Positions 42,906 to 52,234 of a DNA stretch of 64,000 nucleotides are shown here, piece after piece. The first letter of the stretch is position 1. The number at the start of each line of letters is the position of its first letter. A program made the position numbers and the translations under genes. The stretch covers positions 544,017 to 608,016 of the forward strand of contig NZ_FCOT01000012.1 in the NCBI RefSeq assembly GCF_900046455.1, in the 5' to 3' direction. Origin of the DNA: Cellulomonas timonensis. Its GTDB lineage: Bacteria; Actinomycetota; Actinomycetes; Actinomycetales; Cellulomonadaceae. A model generated the notes under the pieces. It ran no database searches, was not told the origin of the DNA, and saw nothing but the letters and a program-made list of their open reading frames with translations.

Positions 42906-43562
42906 ATCACCGCCTCGCTCGTGTTCGTGCATGGCATGCGCACGTCCTCGGCGATCTGGGACCGCCAGGTCACCGCGGTGACCCGGTCCGGCCACCGTGC
43001 CCATGCCGTGGACCTGCCCGGCCATGGCTCCCGCGGCCGGGAGCGCTTCACGTTCGACGCCGCCCTCGACACCATCGACGACGCGGTCAGCGCCTGCCCC
43101 ACGCCACCGTTGCTGGTGGGGCTGTCCATGGGCGGCTACGCGTCACTCGCCTACGCCGCGCGCCACCAGGGCCGGCTCGGGGGCGTGGTGCTGGCGGGCT
43201 GCTCGGCCGAGCTCCGCGGCAAGCCGATCGGGGCGTACCGCCGGGTGACACACCACATGTCCCGGGCGTTCGGCCTGGGCGGGGACGACTGGCATGTCGT
43301 GAACGACATGCTCGGCGCGCTCAAGGGCTACTCGTCGCTGGCGCACCTGCGCGTCCTGCGGCTCCCCGTGTGGCTGGTGAACGGCATACGCGATCCGCTG
43401 CGGATAGACGAGCGGCGCTACCTCTCGGTGCTGCCCAGCGCACGGCTGACGGTGGTGCCCGGCGCGGGCCACGACGTGAACACCCATGCGCCGACGGCGT
43501 TCAACCGGATCCTGCTCGACGCCGCGCACCGCTGGCGGACGCCGGGCGGCGTTCCCGCGTGA
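42906..43562 (+). CDS. Alpha/beta hydrolase (apparent ATC start)
   Basis: 218 residues. The fold is clear: VFVHGMRTSS (oxyanion strand), nucleophile elbow GLSMGGYASLAY, acid residue region VWLVNGIRDPLR and His in GAGHDVNTHAP. The reading frame has no in-frame ATG, GTG or TTG at the right place. An AAGAGGAG ribosome-binding sequence at 42892-42899 points to ATC 42906 as the first codon (ITASLVFVHG); a single G-to-C difference from ATG is also possible. The substrate is unknown. Confidence 0.78.
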   Translation: MTASLVFVHGMRTSSAIWDRQVTAVTRSGHRAHAVDLPGHGSRGRERFTFDAALDTIDDAVSACPTPPLLVGLSMGGYASLAYAARHQGRLGGVVLAGCSAELRGKPIGAYRRVTHHMSRAFGLGGDDWHVVNDMLGALKGYSSLAHLRVLRLPVWLVNGIRDPLRIDERRYLSVLPSARLTVVPGAGHDVNTHAPTAFNRILLDAAHRWRTPGGVPA

Positions 43563-43600
43563 TGGCGCCAGGACGCCGCCCGGCGGCGCGCCTGGGCTGG

Positions 43601-43813
43601 TCAGACGGGCCCGGGCGCGACGTGCCCGTCGGCGGTGCGCAGCGTGGTGTCCGGCCCCGGGAACACGAGCGTGCGCTCCCCCGAGTCGTCCCACTGCACG
43701 ACGAAGGGCGGTGTCCCGTCGGCGTGCCGGAGCTCCACCACGAGGCCCTCGCGGACATGTCCGCCCACGACCCCGGAGCTGCTCATGATGCGATCTCCCA
43801 CGGTTGCCTTCAT
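43601..43813 (-). CDS. DUF1918 protein
   Basis: 70 residues with the typical start MKATVGDRI and the core PPFVVQWDDSGERTLVFPGPD. DUF1918 proteins are small actinobacterial beta-barrel-like domains of unknown function. It is convergent with the hydrolase gene, 38 bp away. Confidence 0.88.
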   Translation of the reverse strand: MKATVGDRIMSSSGVVGGHVREGLVVELRHADGTPPFVVQWDDSGERTLVFPGPDTTLRTADGHVAPGPV

Positions 43814-44026
43814 CGCGCTCCCCCTGTGCTCACCACGTGTCCGATGCGCCTCGCGAGCCGGACGTCCGCGTCGGCGCCACCTCCCATCCTGCCCCGCCAG
43901 CCCACAGATGACACGCGCTCATGGGCCTCGATCCGGGTCACACACGCCTATGCACACCGGCGCCAGAGATGTCCAGTGCCGGACGTCCGTCCACAACATG
44001 CCCAGAGATAGTGGAAGATCGTGGAG

Positions 44027-44269
44027 ATGCCCTACCGACCCGCCGGGAAACCCCGCCATCTGCCGAACAGTCCCTTCAATGCCGCCCGCGAGGCGGCGCT
44101 CGCCAAGATCGTCCCGCTGCCAGTCGGCACGCGGGTCTCGCATGAGCGGCACGGCCTCGGCCGTGTCATCGCGCTTGATGGCGACGCAGCCGTCATCGTC
44201 GACTTCGGGCACGGCGAGCGCCGCCGCGTCGCGCTCAACAGCCCCAAGATCGAGCGCCTGGAGGACTGA
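44027..44269 (+). CDS. Small hypothetical protein with SH3-like pattern
   Basis: 80 residues from ATG 44027, with a GAAGAT box seven bases upstream; GTG 44021 is an alternative. The second half reads VGTRVSHERHGLGRVIALDG then AAVIVDFGHGERRRV, a beta-barrel pattern like the CarD/UvrD C-terminal or similar SH3-type domains. A nucleic-acid or polymerase contact is possible but unproven. Confidence 0.65.
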   Translation: MPYRPAGKPRHLPNSPFNAAREAALAKIVPLPVGTRVSHERHGLGRVIALDGDAAVIVDFGHGERRRVALNSPKIERLED

Positions 44270-44270
44270 C

Positions 44271-44313
44271 CGAGTCCCGCACCCAGCGCCGAGGCGGCTG
44301 GGCACGGGACTCG
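44271..44313. terminator. Hairpin terminator between the small gene and the GH127 gene
   Basis: cgagtcccg (44271-44279) pairs with cgggactcg (44305-44313), and cccagc with gctggg inside. It lies between convergent genes; a second short hairpin (cgggctcg/cgagcccg) follows near 44323-44341. Confidence 0.7.
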
Positions 44314-44344
44314 ATGACGACCTCGGGCTCGACGAGCCCGGGGC

Positions 44345-46342
44345 TCAAGCGACGGGCAACCACACCCGCATCGTCGACGGGCCGCGGTTGGCCCAGGCGT
44401 GATACGGCACCAGCGGCGTCAGGCGCGCCGGCTCAGCCGTGGGCGCCGGCGCCCTGTCGGCGTACGGCCAGGACGCGTCCTCGACCTGCGCGGGCGCCAC
44501 GGGGACCAGCACCTCGCCATCGCGCTCCACAGGAGCACCGTCGACCACGACCCGCGCGGTGTTGACCGAGGCGTCTCGGCCCTCCGGGTCCAGGTCCACC
44601 GACTCCAGTGCCATCACGATCGGCCCGCGCTCCACGGCGACGGATCCGCGCACCGCGTCGACACGGGGGTCGGCCCACGTCCACCGCGCCACCACCGGCA
44701 GGCGCAGCTCGACCACGTCACCAGGGGCGAACGCACGAGTGACGTGCGCGTACCCGGGCGCCACCGGCTCGGTCGCGCCATCCACGGTGAGCGTCGCGCC
44801 CTCGGCCCAGGACGGGGCGCGCAGGCTCAGGGTCCACGGCTCGTCGGCGCCGCCCAGTGTGGCCGGCTCGAGCACGGTGACGCGGATGTCGCCGTCCGAC
44901 GGGTAGGCCGTCTCGACCTTGACCGCCGCCTCGCGGCCGCCCGGCTGCGTGGCACTGGGCAGCGCGGCCCGGATCTCGGCGGGGGCGTATTGGTGGACCT
45001 GCAGCCCGGACGCGTCAGTCGTCGCCAGGTAGGAGCCCAGCGACGCGAGGGTGCGGGCCACGTTCGTCGGGCAGCAGGACACCTCGAACCAGGGGGCGCG
45101 CAGGCTCGACGACGCGCGCGGGCTGGCCTCGGCGGCGTCCGGGACGCTTCCGGGCACGCGCTGGTGCAGCGTGTTCGTGTAGAAGAACGCGCGGCCGTCG
45201 GCGGCGGGCGACGCGGCGACCACGTTGTACAGCGCCCGCTCGACGGCGTCCGCGTGCAGCACGTCGCCGGTGGCGAGCAGCAGCCGCTGGTTGACCATGA
45301 CGGACGCGACGCCCGCGCAGGTCTCGGAGTAGGCGCGGTCCGGCGGCAGCTCGTGGTCGAGCCCGAAGGACTCGCCCTCGTGGTGGGCGCCCATGCCGCC
45401 GGTCAGGTAGGTGCGGCGGGCGAGCGTGGCCCGGGTCTGCAGGCGGACCGCCTCGAGCAGCTCGGCGTCGTCGGCCTCGACGGCGATGTCCACGGCGCCG
45501 GCCGCCAGGTACAGGGCCCGCACCGAGTGGCCTGCCATGATCCGTGTCTCACGCACCGGCACGTCGTCCTGGAAGTAGCTGCGGCCGAACTCGATGTCGC
45601 CCAGCCGCCCGTGCCCGCGACGCTCGACGAACAACGCGGACTGGTCCAGGTACTTCTGCTCACCGGTGTACCGGCCCAGCTCAGCGAGGGCCACCTCGAT
45701 CTCGGGGTGCCCGCAGACGTTGTCGATGCCGCCCGGGCCGAACACGTCGCACACGTGGTCGGCGGCGCGCACCGCGATCTCCACGAGCAGATCGTGGCCG
45801 GTGGTGCGGCCGCGCGCCACGCCCGCCTGGATCAGGTGCCCGAAGCAGTACAGCTCGTGGCCCCACTGCAGGTCGGAGTAGCGGTCGCCTTGGCCGGGCC
45901 GCCCGTAGTGGGTGTGGAGGTACCCGTCGGGCTCCTGCACCCGGGCGATGCGCTCGACGAGGGCACGCAGGCGGCGGTCCATATCGGCGTCGCCCGTGCG
46001 GCCGATCTCCCAGGCCATGGCCTCGATCAGCTTGTACACGTCGGAGTCGGCGAACTCGCGGCCGCGACGGTCCTGCGGCAGCCGCCCCTCGACGGCAGCG
46101 TCGAAGTTGCCCGTCCAGCCCATCTGGTCGACCCACGCCTCGCAGTGCTCGATGATCGCCGTCGCGTTGAGCTGCTGGCGCTCGCCCCAGAAGCCGCCGT
46201 CGATCCGCGCCTCGCCGATCCCGAGGGGCTGCAGCACGCCCTGGGACGGGGCGATGGGCAGGCCGCGGTCAGGCCGGTCGGCGACCTCGGGGACGAGGCC
46301 GCGGGCGAGTGAGGGCAGGGTGGAGCGAGCCGAGAGAGGCAT
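44345..46342 (-). CDS. GH127 beta-L-arabinofuranosidase
   Basis: 665 residues, no signal peptide. The zinc and catalytic residues of HypBA1-type enzymes are present: E340-T-C342 in YSETCAGV and C423-C424 in SCCPTN, with the second cysteine pair about 81 residues after the first, close to the family's spacing. An (alpha/alpha)6 barrel and C-terminal beta domains fit the length. It releases L-arabinofuranose from beta-linked arabino-oligosaccharides, such as those on plant hydroxyproline-rich proteins. It is the last gene of the ABC importer operon at 46397-49442, which fits cytoplasmic hydrolysis after uptake. Confidence 0.93.
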   Translation of the reverse strand: MPLSARSTLPSLARGLVPEVADRPDRGLPIAPSQGVLQPLGIGEARIDGGFWGERQQLNATAIIEHCEAWVDQMGWTGNFDAAVEGRLPQDRRGREFADSDVYKLIEAMAWEIGRTGDADMDRRLRALVERIARVQEPDGYLHTHYGRPGQGDRYSDLQWGHELYCFGHLIQAGVARGRTTGHDLLVEIAVRAADHVCDVFGPGGIDNVCGHPEIEVALAELGRYTGEQKYLDQSALFVERRGHGRLGDIEFGRSYFQDDVPVRETRIMAGHSVRALYLAAGAVDIAVEADDAELLEAVRLQTRATLARRTYLTGGMGAHHEGESFGLDHELPPDRAYSETCAGVASVMVNQRLLLATGDVLHADAVERALYNVVAASPAADGRAFFYTNTLHQRVPGSVPDAAEASPRASSSLRAPWFEVSCCPTNVARTLASLGSYLATTDASGLQVHQYAPAEIRAALPSATQPGGREAAVKVETAYPSDGDIRVTVLEPATLGGADEPWTLSLRAPSWAEGATLTVDGATEPVAPGYAHVTRAFAPGDVVELRLPVVARWTWADPRVDAVRGSVAVERGPIVMALESVDLDPEGRDASVNTARVVVDGAPVERDGEVLVPVAPAQVEDASWPYADRAPAPTAEPARLTPLVPYHAWANRGPSTMRVWLPVA

Positions 46343-46396
46343 GGGGGAACCAGCTTCCGGGTGGAGGGTGTGACGAGTGCGAGGAAGGGGGCGCGG

Positions 46397-47212
46397 CTAC
46401 TTGACGGCGCCGACGGTCAGGCCGTCGCGCAGCTGCTTGTACGTGCTCATGAACACGATGAGGATCGGCACCGAGGTGATGACGGCCAGCGCCATCAGGC
46501 CGGGCCAGTCGATGCCGAACGCGGAGACCTGCTGGGCGAGCAGCGCGCTGAGCGGGTACTTGCCCGGCGTGAGGAAGAAGTTCACCGAGTAGAGGAACTC
46601 GCCCCACGAGAGCAGGAACACCAGCGTGCCGGTGGTCGCGACGCCGTTGCGGGCGATGGGCAGCACGATCGACAGGAACGCGCGCGGGATCGAGGCTCCG
46701 TCGATCGAGGCGGCCTCCTCGAGCGCGATCGGGACCCCGCGGAAGAACGGCCGCAGCAGCAGCACCGCGAACGGGATGAGCAGCGCGGTGTCCGCGAGGA
46801 TGACCGCGAGGGTCTGGTCGAGCATGCCCCAGTTGCTGAAGACCTGGAACATCGGGATGACCGAGGCCGTCTGCGGCACCATCTGCAGCACGATCAACAG
46901 GCCCAGCGCGATGGTCGTGAACCAGCCGCCGAGCCGGGCGAGCCCGTACGCCGCCGGGATGGCCACCAGCAGCACCAGAGCCGTGGTGCTGGTCGCGATG
47001 ATCACGGACTGCTTCATCGCGAGCATCAGGTCGCCGTCGAACGCGTTGACGTAGGCGGCGGTGGTCGGGCGGAAGAACCAGGCGCTCTCGGTCGAGAAGA
47101 CGTCAGCGGAGGTCTTGAAGGAGGTGAGCACGATCCACAGGAGCGGCACCCCGTACATGAGGGTCAGCAGCAGGCGGACTGCGATGTTGACCGGGCCGGC
47201 CTTCTTGTTCAC
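46397..47212 (-). CDS. Sugar ABC transporter permease (MalG-type)
   Basis: 271 residues, six hydrophobic segments, EAA loop EEAASIDGASIPRAFLSIVL. The start ATG 47212 overlaps the preceding permease stop by four bases. It forms the translocation pore with the MalF-type partner. GH127 follows 54 bp downstream. Confidence 0.93.
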   Translation of the reverse strand: MNKKAGPVNIAVRLLLTLMYGVPLLWIVLTSFKTSADVFSTESAWFFRPTTAAYVNAFDGDLMLAMKQSVIIATSTTALVLLVAIPAAYGLARLGGWFTTIALGLLIVLQMVPQTASVIPMFQVFSNWGMLDQTLAVILADTALLIPFAVLLLRPFFRGVPIALEEAASIDGASIPRAFLSIVLPIARNGVATTGTLVFLLSWGEFLYSVNFFLTPGKYPLSALLAQQVSAFGIDWPGLMALAVITSVPILIVFMSTYKQLRDGLTVGAVK

Positions 47213-48141
47213 GACTCCGACTCCTCTCGGCGGATGCTGCGGGCGTAGATGAAGGCCATGACGAGCACGAGCAGCACGGTCACGACGGAGGTCGCGGCGC
47301 CGAGGCCGAAGTCGTACCGGACGAAGGCTTGGATGTAGCCGAGGAACGGCAGCGTGTTGGTCGCCGTCCCGGGCCCGCCGTAGGTCATGACGTAGATGAA
47401 GTCAAAGCTGCGGAACGCGTAGACGACCGTCAGCACGGTGAGGACGAGCAGTGTGGGCCGGGCGGCGGGCATCATGATGTGCTTGATCTCCTGCCACGGC
47501 CTGGCCCCGTCGAGCTGCGCGGCCTCGAACACCTCGGTGGGGATGGTGAGGATCGCGGCCCGGAACACCAGGGCGTTGAACGGGATGACGGCCCAGGAGT
47601 TCACGAAGGCGACGGACATCAGCGCCCAGCTCTGGTCGTACAAGAACGGGATGGTGTCCATCCCCAAGCCGGTGATCACGGTGTTGAACAGGCCCGCGTC
47701 GCCGAGCAGGAACTTCCAGACGCTGCCGTTGACGACGGGCGGCAGCGCCCAGACGAACACCATGAGGGCCAGCAGCACCGTCGACCACTTGCCCGTGCCG
47801 CGCAGCGCGATCGCCGCGGCGAGGCCGCCGACGAGGCCGAGCACCGTGACCACGACCACGAAGATCGCGGTGCGCCCGAGCGCGTCGGGCATCTCGCCCT
47901 CGAGGCCCTTGCGGAGGTTCTCGAGCCCGGTGAACGCCCACGACGAGTTCAGCGTGATCGAGGTGACCTTGCTGACGCTCATCCGCACGAGCTGCAGCAA
48001 GGGGTAGAACGAGAATGCGGCGAGGAAGATCGCCGCGGGCGCGATGAAGTACAGCCGGTTGCGCCCCCGGTTCTTGTCGCGCCTGAGCGCTGGCGCCGAT
48101 GACGCCTTCCTGGTCGGTTGTTCGTCCATGGTCAGTGCCAT
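47209..48141 (-). CDS. Sugar ABC transporter permease (MalF-type)
   Basis: 310 residues, six hydrophobic segments, EAA loop FEAAQLDGARPWQEIKHIMM. It is coupled to the following permease (4-bp overlap). ATG 48141 and ATG 48129 are both possible starts. No ATPase is encoded with it. Confidence 0.93.
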   Translation of the reverse strand: MALTMDEQPTRKASSAPALRRDKNRGRNRLYFIAPAAIFLAAFSFYPLLQLVRMSVSKVTSITLNSSWAFTGLENLRKGLEGEMPDALGRTAIFVVVVTVLGLVGGLAAAIALRGTGKWSTVLLALMVFVWALPPVVNGSVWKFLLGDAGLFNTVITGLGMDTIPFLYDQSWALMSVAFVNSWAVIPFNALVFRAAILTIPTEVFEAAQLDGARPWQEIKHIMMPAARPTLLVLTVLTVVYAFRSFDFIYVMTYGGPGTATNTLPFLGYIQAFVRYDFGLGAATSVVTVLLVLVMAFIYARSIRREESES

Positions 48142-48173
48142 CGGTGCCAGCGCCCCTCAGTCTCGGCGGGTCG

Positions 48174-49442
48174 TTACTTCTTGAGCAGCGACGGCAGTGC
48201 GGCCATCACGCTCTCGGCGGCCTTCGCCGGGTCCTGCTGGCCGCCGATCGCGGCGCTCCACGCCTGGCCCACGGTGATCTGCAGGTCTGCCACGCTCGCG
48301 GCGGGGACGATGCTGTCGGGGTAGTTCGCGCCGGCGCTGGACAGCGAGTCGGCGAACGGCTTGAGCAGCGGGTTGCCGGTGACGGCCTCGTCGGCGGAGG
48401 CGTCGGCGCGGGCCGGGAGGCTGCCGACGTTGCTCACGGCGAGGAGCTGGCCCTCGGCGTCGAGGTAGGTCTCCTGCAGGTACTGCCAGGCGAGCTCGGG
48501 GTTCTTCGCGTGCGCGCCGATGCCCTCGCCCTCACCGCCCAGGTAGACCTTGCCCGAGTCGCCCACGGGCAGCGGCACCACGCCGTACTCGAAGCTCGCG
48601 TCGGCCTCCGCGGCGCCCATCTGCCAGTTGCCGTTCGCGGCGAACGCGTAGTTGCCGCCGGTGAACTGCTGGAACGGCACCGTCTGGTCCCAGGTCACGG
48701 ACTCCTGCGAGAGCCAGCCGTTGTCGACCCAGTCACGCACCATGGAGAAGCCGGACTCGAGGTCGGCGGCCTGCGGGTCGGTGTAGTCGAAGCCCTGGCT
48801 CGTGAGCCACGGGTACGCCTGCCACTCGCCCTGCGACTGCGGCAGCCCCGAGAGCGTGATGCCGCCCTTGCCGGCGTCCTTCGCGGCGGCCATGGCGGCC
48901 TCGAGGTCGTCGATCGTGGTGGGGGCCTCGACGCCGATCTCGGCGAGGATGTCGGCGTTGTACCAGAGGCCCAGCAGGTTCACGTAGCCCTGCACGGCGT
49001 AGATCGAGTCGTCGACGGTGTGGATGACCGAGTCGGGGAACTGGTCCGCGTCGGCGAATGCGCCCCACTGCTCGTCGAGCGGCGCCAGGGCGCCGGCGAG
49101 GGCGAGCGTCGAGGCGTCGGCGCCGTTGAAGACGACGACGTCGGGGCCGGTCTTGGCGCCCGCCGCGGAGATCAGCTTGGAGTTGAGCTGGTCGTAGGGG
49201 ACGAAGACGTTCTTGACCTCGACGCCCTCGTGGGCGGCCTCGAACTTGTCGGCGTAGTCGTCCATGAGCTTGACCTGGTTGTCGGCGCTGAAGTAGTGCC
49301 AGACGGTCAGCTCCTGCGATCCGCCGGCGGAGGACCCGCCTTCGGATCCCGAGTCGCTGCTGGAGCAGCCGGTGAGCGCGAGGGCGCCCACCACCGAGAT
49401 GACGCCGAGGGCGCGTGCGCCCTTCCTAACCTTGATGTTCAA
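48174..49442 (-). CDS. Sugar-binding lipoprotein of ABC importer
   Basis: 422 residues from TTG 49442, chosen because AAGAGGAG lies six bases upstream and the signal peptide then starts LNIKVRKG; longer starts lack a ribosome-binding site. Lipobox ALTGC, then a Ser/Gly linker and the family 1 fold (ELTVWHYFSADNQVKLMDDY). It is the first gene of the operon. The GH127 and GH43 neighbours suggest arabinose-containing oligosaccharides as ligand. Confidence 0.92.
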   Translation of the reverse strand: MNIKVRKGARALGVISVVGALALTGCSSSDSGSEGGSSAGGSQELTVWHYFSADNQVKLMDDYADKFEAAHEGVEVKNVFVPYDQLNSKLISAAGAKTGPDVVVFNGADASTLALAGALAPLDEQWGAFADADQFPDSVIHTVDDSIYAVQGYVNLLGLWYNADILAEIGVEAPTTIDDLEAAMAAAKDAGKGGITLSGLPQSQGEWQAYPWLTSQGFDYTDPQAADLESGFSMVRDWVDNGWLSQESVTWDQTVPFQQFTGGNYAFAANGNWQMGAAEADASFEYGVVPLPVGDSGKVYLGGEGEGIGAHAKNPELAWQYLQETYLDAEGQLLAVSNVGSLPARADASADEAVTGNPLLKPFADSLSSAGANYPDSIVPAASVADLQITVGQAWSAAIGGQQDPAKAAESVMAALPSLLKK

Positions 49443-49549
49443 CGGATCTCCTCTTTGAGTTCGCGCAAGGGCTCGAGCCTGGATTGACCTCGCCCGCATC
49501 GGCGCCGCCATCGGCTCCGACCCACCTCGGCGCTCTGCTCCGAAACTCG

Positions 49550-49565
49550 CCGAAATGCTTTTCGG
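49550..49565. promoter_or_regulatory. Palindromic operator candidate CCGAAATGCTTTTCGG
   Basis: CCGAAA and TTTCGG arms around TGCT, in the 181-bp divergent region between the binding-protein gene and the LacI gene. A TAGCAT box (49571-49576) is adjacent. No second copy was found in the window, so support is weaker than for the galactan operators. Confidence 0.45.
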
Positions 49566-49623
49566 GACGCTAGCATCGGGCTGCAGCGCTGGTCAAACAG
49601 TTCCAACGAAGGGATGACGACGG

Positions 49624-50682
49624 GTGGACGTGCCCCTCACAGCGGCCCACGAGGCCGCTGACACACCGGTCATCAGCCGACCCCGCAACCCGACGCTCAA
49701 GGACGTGGCCCGGCTTGCGGGCGTCTCCGTGGCCACCGCCTCCAAGGCGCTCAACGGTCGCGACAACGTGCACCCCGAGACCCGGCAACGCGTGGTGGAC
49801 ATCGCGAACCGCATCTCCTTCACGCCCAACACGCTCGCGCAGAGCCTCATCGCCGGGCAGACCGGCACCGTCGGGCTCCTCACCCACGACCTCGAGGGCC
49901 GGTTCTCCATCCCGATCCTCATGGGCGCCGAAGACGCTTTCGGCTCCGGGAAGATGTCCGTGTTCCTGTGCGACGCGCGCGGCGACGCGATCCGCGAGCA
50001 GTACCACCTGCAGGCGCTGCTCGGACGCCGCGTCGACGGCCTCATCGTGGTCGGCAGCCGCACCGAGCCCCGCCCCTCACTCGGCGCCCTGCCCGTTCCC
50101 GTCGTCTACGCCTACGCGCCCTCCGACGACCCGCAGGACTGCTCGCTCGTGCCCGACAACGTCAGCGCCGGGCGCCTCGCCGTCGAGCACCTCGTCGCCA
50201 CCGGCCGCACCCGCATCGCGCACATCGGCGGCGACCCCGGATACGACGCCGCCGTGTCACGCGACGAGGGCATCCGCGCCGCGCTCCATGCCGCCGGGCT
50301 CCCCCTCGTCGGCGGTGACACGCTGTTCGGCAACTGGTCCGAGCAGTGGGGCCGCGCCGCCGCGCAGCGGCTCCTCGACCAGGAGCCCGGCCTCGACGCC
50401 CTCATCTGCGGCAGCGACCAGATCGCCCGCGGCGCCCTCGACACCCTGCACGAGCGCGGCATCGCCGTCCCCGAGCAGGTCGCCATCGCGTCCTTCGACA
50501 ACTGGGAGATCCTCGTCACCGGGGCCCGCCCGCAGCTCACCAGCATCGACATGTCCTTCGAGACGCTCGGGCGCATCGCCGCCGAACGACTCACCAGGGC
50601 CATCGAGGGTCAGCGCACCCACGGCGTGGAGTTGCTCCCCTGTCGGCTCACCGTCCGCGGATCGACGGTGCTGGGCGCCTGA
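49624..50682 (+). CDS. LacI-family transcriptional regulator of the arabino-oligosaccharide locus
   Basis: 352 residues from GTG 49624. HTH TLKDVARLAGVSVATASKAL, then a sugar-binding effector domain ending in SFDNWEILVTGARPQLTSID. It is divergent from the importer operon and is followed four bases later by the GH43 gene, so it probably controls both. The ligand is presumably an arabinose- or xylose-containing sugar. Confidence 0.92.
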   Translation: MDVPLTAAHEAADTPVISRPRNPTLKDVARLAGVSVATASKALNGRDNVHPETRQRVVDIANRISFTPNTLAQSLIAGQTGTVGLLTHDLEGRFSIPILMGAEDAFGSGKMSVFLCDARGDAIREQYHLQALLGRRVDGLIVVGSRTEPRPSLGALPVPVVYAYAPSDDPQDCSLVPDNVSAGRLAVEHLVATGRTRIAHIGGDPGYDAAVSRDEGIRAALHAAGLPLVGGDTLFGNWSEQWGRAAAQRLLDQEPGLDALICGSDQIARGALDTLHERGIAVPEQVAIASFDNWEILVTGARPQLTSIDMSFETLGRIAAERLTRAIEGQRTHGVELLPCRLTVRGSTVLGA

Positions 50683-50686
50683 GGCC

Positions 50687-52231
50687 GTGCGCGCCCTCGA
50701 CAATCCCGTCCTCGCGGGGTGCCACCCCGACCCGTCGGTGTGCCGCGTGGGTGAGACGTACTACCTGGTGACGTCGTCCTTCGGGTACTTCCCGGGCATC
50801 CCGGTGCACCGCAGCGAGGACCTGATCGAGTGGGAGCTGATCGGCCACGTCCTCGACCGCCCGGAGCAGGCGGTCTTGCACGGCCTGGACATGTCGGACG
50901 GCGTCTGGGCGGCGACCATCCGCCATCACGACGGCGTGTTCTACGTGGTCTCCGGCATCGCCCGCGAGCGCACCGGCGCCAGCATCTTCGTCGTCACGGC
51001 CACGGACCCCGCCGGCCCGTGGTCGGACCCCGTGGAGCTCGACGCCGAGGGGATCGACCCGTCGCTGTTCTTCGACGACGACGGGCGCTGCTGGCTCACC
51101 GCCGCGCGGGACGCCGTGGACCCCTCGGCCACCGGCCCAGGCGAGCTGTGGATACGGGAGCTGGACCTCGCCGCACTCCGGCTCGTGGGCGAGACGCATG
51201 TGCTGTGGCACGGCGCCCTGAGCGGCCAGTGGGTGGAGGGCCCGCACCTGTACCTGCATGACGGCCGTTACGTGCTGCTCGCCGCAGAGGGCGGCACCGA
51301 GCGCCACCACGCCGTCACCGCCGCGACGGCCGCCGCCGTGACCGGCCCGTACACCACCGACCCCCGCAGCCCGCTGCTGACCCACCGGCATCTCGGCCCG
51401 GGGCACCCCGTCCAGAACGTCGGACACGCCGACCTGGTCGACACCCCATCCGGGCAGTGGTGGGCGGTCGTCCTGGGCGTGCGGCCCGTCGCGGGCACGC
51501 ATGTGCTGGGGCGCGAGACCTTCCTCGTTCCCGTCGACTGGTCGCCCGAGGGGCCGGTGTTCGCGCCAGGCGCCGGCGCAGTCCTCCTGCCCGACGAGAG
51601 CGACGCGGCGCCGGGCCGTGCCGAGGCCCTCGACTCCGGAGCCTCCCTCGCCCTGCAGGGCTGGTCCAGCCTGCGCGGCCCGGTTGCGGACCTGGTGGCG
51701 CCCCAGGACGGCGCCCTGGTCCTCATCCCCTCCACCACACGCCTCGAGGGCCGCGGCGCCCCGACGTTCGTCGCCCGCCGCCAGCAGCACCCGAGGTTCC
51801 ACGCCACCTGCCGGTTGCGGGTCGACGGCCTCACCGGCGACGAGCAGGCCGGGCTCGTGGTGTTCATGCACCAGGACCGGTTCGTCACGCTCGCACTCGG
51901 CCTCGACGCCGCGGGAGCCCTCGAGGTCCGAGCGATCGCCCGCACCACGGCCGGCAGCGAGCTGCTCGCACGCGCGCCGGCGCCCGACGGGCCGGTGACC
52001 CTGCAGGTGACCGGCGACGACGCCGCCTACTCGTTCGGGCTCGACGTCCCCGGGCAGGCGCGGACACTCCCCCTGGCGGAGGTCGACCGGTCGTTCCTCA
52101 GCACCGAGGAGGCCGGCGGATTCCTGGGCGTCCACGTGGGCGTCTTCGCCGATGGCGCCCTCGGGCCCACCTCCGCCCGCGCCACCATCGAGGAGTTCGT
52201 CTACACGCCCCAGGCCCAGCCGACGCCCTGA
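50687..52231 (+). CDS. GH43-family glycosidase (beta-xylosidase / alpha-L-arabinofuranosidase type)
   Basis: 514 residues, no signal peptide. The five-bladed propeller residues are visible: D15 (CHPDPSVCR), D124 (GIDPSLFFDD) and E184 (QWVEGPHLY), the GH43 base, pKa modulator and acid. The C-terminal 200 residues form a beta-sandwich, as in XynB-type two-domain GH43 enzymes. The GTG start at 50687 lies four bases after the LacI stop. It acts in the cytoplasm on imported side-chain sugars; xylose or arabinose specificity cannot be set from the motifs. Confidence 0.92.
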   Translation: MRALDNPVLAGCHPDPSVCRVGETYYLVTSSFGYFPGIPVHRSEDLIEWELIGHVLDRPEQAVLHGLDMSDGVWAATIRHHDGVFYVVSGIARERTGASIFVVTATDPAGPWSDPVELDAEGIDPSLFFDDDGRCWLTAARDAVDPSATGPGELWIRELDLAALRLVGETHVLWHGALSGQWVEGPHLYLHDGRYVLLAAEGGTERHHAVTAATAAAVTGPYTTDPRSPLLTHRHLGPGHPVQNVGHADLVDTPSGQWWAVVLGVRPVAGTHVLGRETFLVPVDWSPEGPVFAPGAGAVLLPDESDAAPGRAEALDSGASLALQGWSSLRGPVADLVAPQDGALVLIPSTTRLEGRGAPTFVARRQQHPRFHATCRLRVDGLTGDEQAGLVVFMHQDRFVTLALGLDAAGALEVRAIARTTAGSELLARAPAPDGPVTLQVTGDDAAYSFGLDVPGQARTLPLAEVDRSFLSTEEAGGFLGVHVGVFADGALGPTSARATIEEFVYTPQAQPTP

Positions 52232-52234
52232 CAG

